6,684 nucleotides of DNA from J013 sp038521775 (GTDB lineage: Bacteria; Pseudomonadota; Alphaproteobacteria; Rhodobacterales; Rhodobacteraceae): positions 1 to 6,684 of the forward strand of contig JBCBKN010000265.1 of assembly GCA_038521775.1 (NCBI GenBank), given 5' to 3'. Of the stretch, positions 5,614 through 6,684 are shown piece after piece. The notes under the pieces were generated by a model. It was not told the DNA's origin. It searched no databases and saw only the letters and a list, made by a program, of their open reading frames with translations. Made by a program: the position numbers and the translations under genes. The stretch's first letter is position 1. Each line of letters begins with the position of its first letter.

Positions 5614-6624
5614 CTATTTGGCCGAGGCCGAAAAAAGCCGGGTCAGAAACGCCGATTGCCGCGCCCGAAACGCCTCGGCGATGGCGAGCTTGAACGCGTC
5701 AAAGGCATGCACCCCGCCGGGATAGACCGCAAGCTCCGCCGCAGCGCCAGCTGCCGACCAGCGGGCCGCCAGCATCAGGCTGTCATCGAGCAGCGGATCG
5801 AGTGTGCCGATCTGAAACAGCGCCGGCGGCATGCCGGCAAGATCGGCCAAAAGCGGCGATACGGCGGGATCGTCAGGCGGCGTGCCACCCTCCGACCTGC
5901 TGTCCCCCGCCGGGCTCCCTGCCGCCGGGCTCCCTTCCGCCGGGCCCAGCAGATTGGCCACAAACCAGGCCACCGTGGGCGTGCTGAGGATCAGCTTGCG
6001 CGCGCCCCAATTGGCCATCGAGGCGGTCATCCGCAGATCGTACATGCCATAGTTCAGCACGGCACCCGCCACGCCCGCCAGCCTGCCTTCGGCCCGCAGC
6101 GCAAGCAATGCCGCGGCGGCCAGATGCGCGCCGGCCGACTCGCCGCCGATCGCAAGCGGCTGGCCCGGCCAACGGGCCCGCGCCTGCGCGATGCCGGCCA
6201 GAACATCTTGCAGCGGGGCCGGCCAGCGATGCTCGGGGGCCAGACGGTAGCGCACCGAGGCCACGGCCAGCCCGGTGTCGCGGGCGATGCGCTGGTTGGG
6301 AATGTCGTAATACTCCGGCCGGTTAAACGTCCAGCCGCCGCCATGGATGTGCAGATAGATCCCGCGCGGCGCAGCATCGGGAAGCGACAGCCGCAGCGCC
6401 GGCGCGGGCGGGTCCTCGCCCGGCTCCGCCCAGACCGAACCCTCGGCCGGCCCGCCCAGCGGGAAGATCCCCTTGCCCTCGGCCCGGGCGCGGCGCGTGG
6501 CCGCGATGGCCAGCTCATGCGTGGCCGGCAAATCGGCCAGCTGCGCCTCCAGCGCTGCGGCAAAGGCCGCTGTCTCAGGGTCAATGGCGCGCGGCGCGAA
6601 CAGGGCCGGATCGATCATCTGCAT
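5614..6624 (-). CDS. Alpha/beta hydrolase, hormone-sensitive lipase (family IV) esterase type
   Basis: The 336-residue product has all the marks of the HSL/family IV esterases (alpha/beta hydrolase fold-3). The oxyanion-hole motif HGGGW is at 94-98, YRLAPEHRWPAPL at 126-138, the nucleophile elbow GESAG at 161-165 with Ser163, the acid DPLL at Asp276, and His306 in GGVHAFD. These enzymes hydrolyse short-chain carboxylic esters; the natural substrate cannot be told from the sequence. There is no signal peptide, so it is probably cytosolic. The segment 229-252 (AEGSPAAGSPAG...) is a low-complexity insert encoded by a 15-bp tandem repeat and lies between Ser163 and Asp276, away from the catalytic residues. 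The ATG at 6624 is the longest start; a second ATG lies two codons in, and the SD is weak (TAGGG). It converges on moaA with a 53-base gap. Confidence 0.92.
   Translation of the reverse strand: MQMIDPALFAPRAIDPETAAFAAALEAQLADLPATHELAIAATRRARAEGKGIFPLGGPAEGSVWAEPGEDPPAPALRLSLPDAAPRGIYLHIHGGGWTFNRPEYYDIPNQRIARDTGLAVASVRYRLAPEHRWPAPLQDVLAGIAQARARWPGQPLAIGGESAGAHLAAAALLALRAEGRLAGVAGAVLNYGMYDLRMTASMANWGARKLILSTPTVAWFVANLLGPAEGSPAAGSPAGDSRSEGGTPPDDPAVSPLLADLAGMPPALFQIGTLDPLLDDSLMLAARWSAAGAAAELAVYPGGVHAFDAFKLAIAEAFRARQSAFLTRLFSASAK
5908..5946. repeat. 15-bp in-frame tandem repeat in the hydrolase gene
   Basis: Units cgccgggctccctgc (5908-5922) and cgccgggctcccttc (5923-5937) differ by one base and are followed by a partial third copy (5938-5946). 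Each unit adds five residues (GSPAA/GSPAG type) to the minus-strand hydrolase, keeping the frame. The repeat probably arose by replication slippage and forms a flexible loop. Confidence 0.75.
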
Positions 6625-6647
6625 GGGCTGACCCTACCGGGGGCAAA

Positions 6648-6665
6648 GGCCGCCCACAAGCGGCC
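6648..6665 (-). terminator. Hairpin upstream of the hydrolase, possible weak terminator
   Basis: GGCCGC (6648-6653) and GCGGCC (6660-6665) form a perfect 6-bp stem with a 6-base loop. Read on the minus strand it is followed by only TTTG, so termination of a gene beyond the right edge is possible but weak. It lies 23 bases before the hydrolase start codon and could instead be a leader structure. The remaining bases to 6684 show nothing else. Confidence 0.25.
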
Positions 6666-6684
6666 CGCAGGCCCCGGCTGGCTC

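Noticed and set aside
5607..5629. GGCCGGCC / GGCCGAGGCC hairpin overlapping the hydrolase stop
   Set aside because: Only 5 bp pair cleanly around the TATTT loop, with a mismatch beyond that, and the following A run gives no T tract on the moaA strand; too weak to call a terminator.

Overview
The window is GC-rich (by eye well over 60%), with strong G/C preference at third codon positions and AGGAGG-type ribosome binding sites. Together with the gene types, this suggests an alphaproteobacterium, most likely of the Rhodobacterales. That placement is an inference; no marker gene in the window proves it.

Layout. (1) 1-1215, minus strand: the first 405 codons of an exported protein of no family I recognise, running off the left edge. 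It has a signal peptide, a compact N-terminal domain and a long Pro/Asp/Ala-rich linker that contains a 24-bp tandem repeat. (2) 1216-1387: a divergent intergenic region. (3) 1388-2998, plus: an acyl-CoA dehydrogenase of the AidB type, with the catalytic Glu at residue 425. (4) 2999-3229: a gap of 231 bases holding a well-initiated 17-codon ORF and two hairpins. One hairpin is a convincing intrinsic terminator pointing the 'wrong' way (minus strand). (5) 3230-4500, plus: a BCS1-like membrane-anchored AAA ATPase broken by a one-base frameshift near 3628; the intact downstream frame is 3634-4500. (6) 4559-5560, plus: moaA, the radical SAM GTP 3',8-cyclase of molybdenum cofactor synthesis, with a good sigma70-type promoter directly upstream. 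(7) 5614-6624, minus: an alpha/beta hydrolase of the hormone-sensitive lipase (family IV) type, convergent with moaA.

The genes do not form one obvious pathway. aidB, the BCS1-like gene and moaA lie in the same direction, but the 231-base gap and the separate moaA promoter argue against a single operon. No mobile element, tRNA, rRNA or CRISPR array is visible. The least ordinary stretch is 3000-3640: a possible leader peptide, a reversed terminator, and a bacterial relative of the mitochondrial Bcs1 translocase with a frameshift. I see no clear multi-gene novel system.
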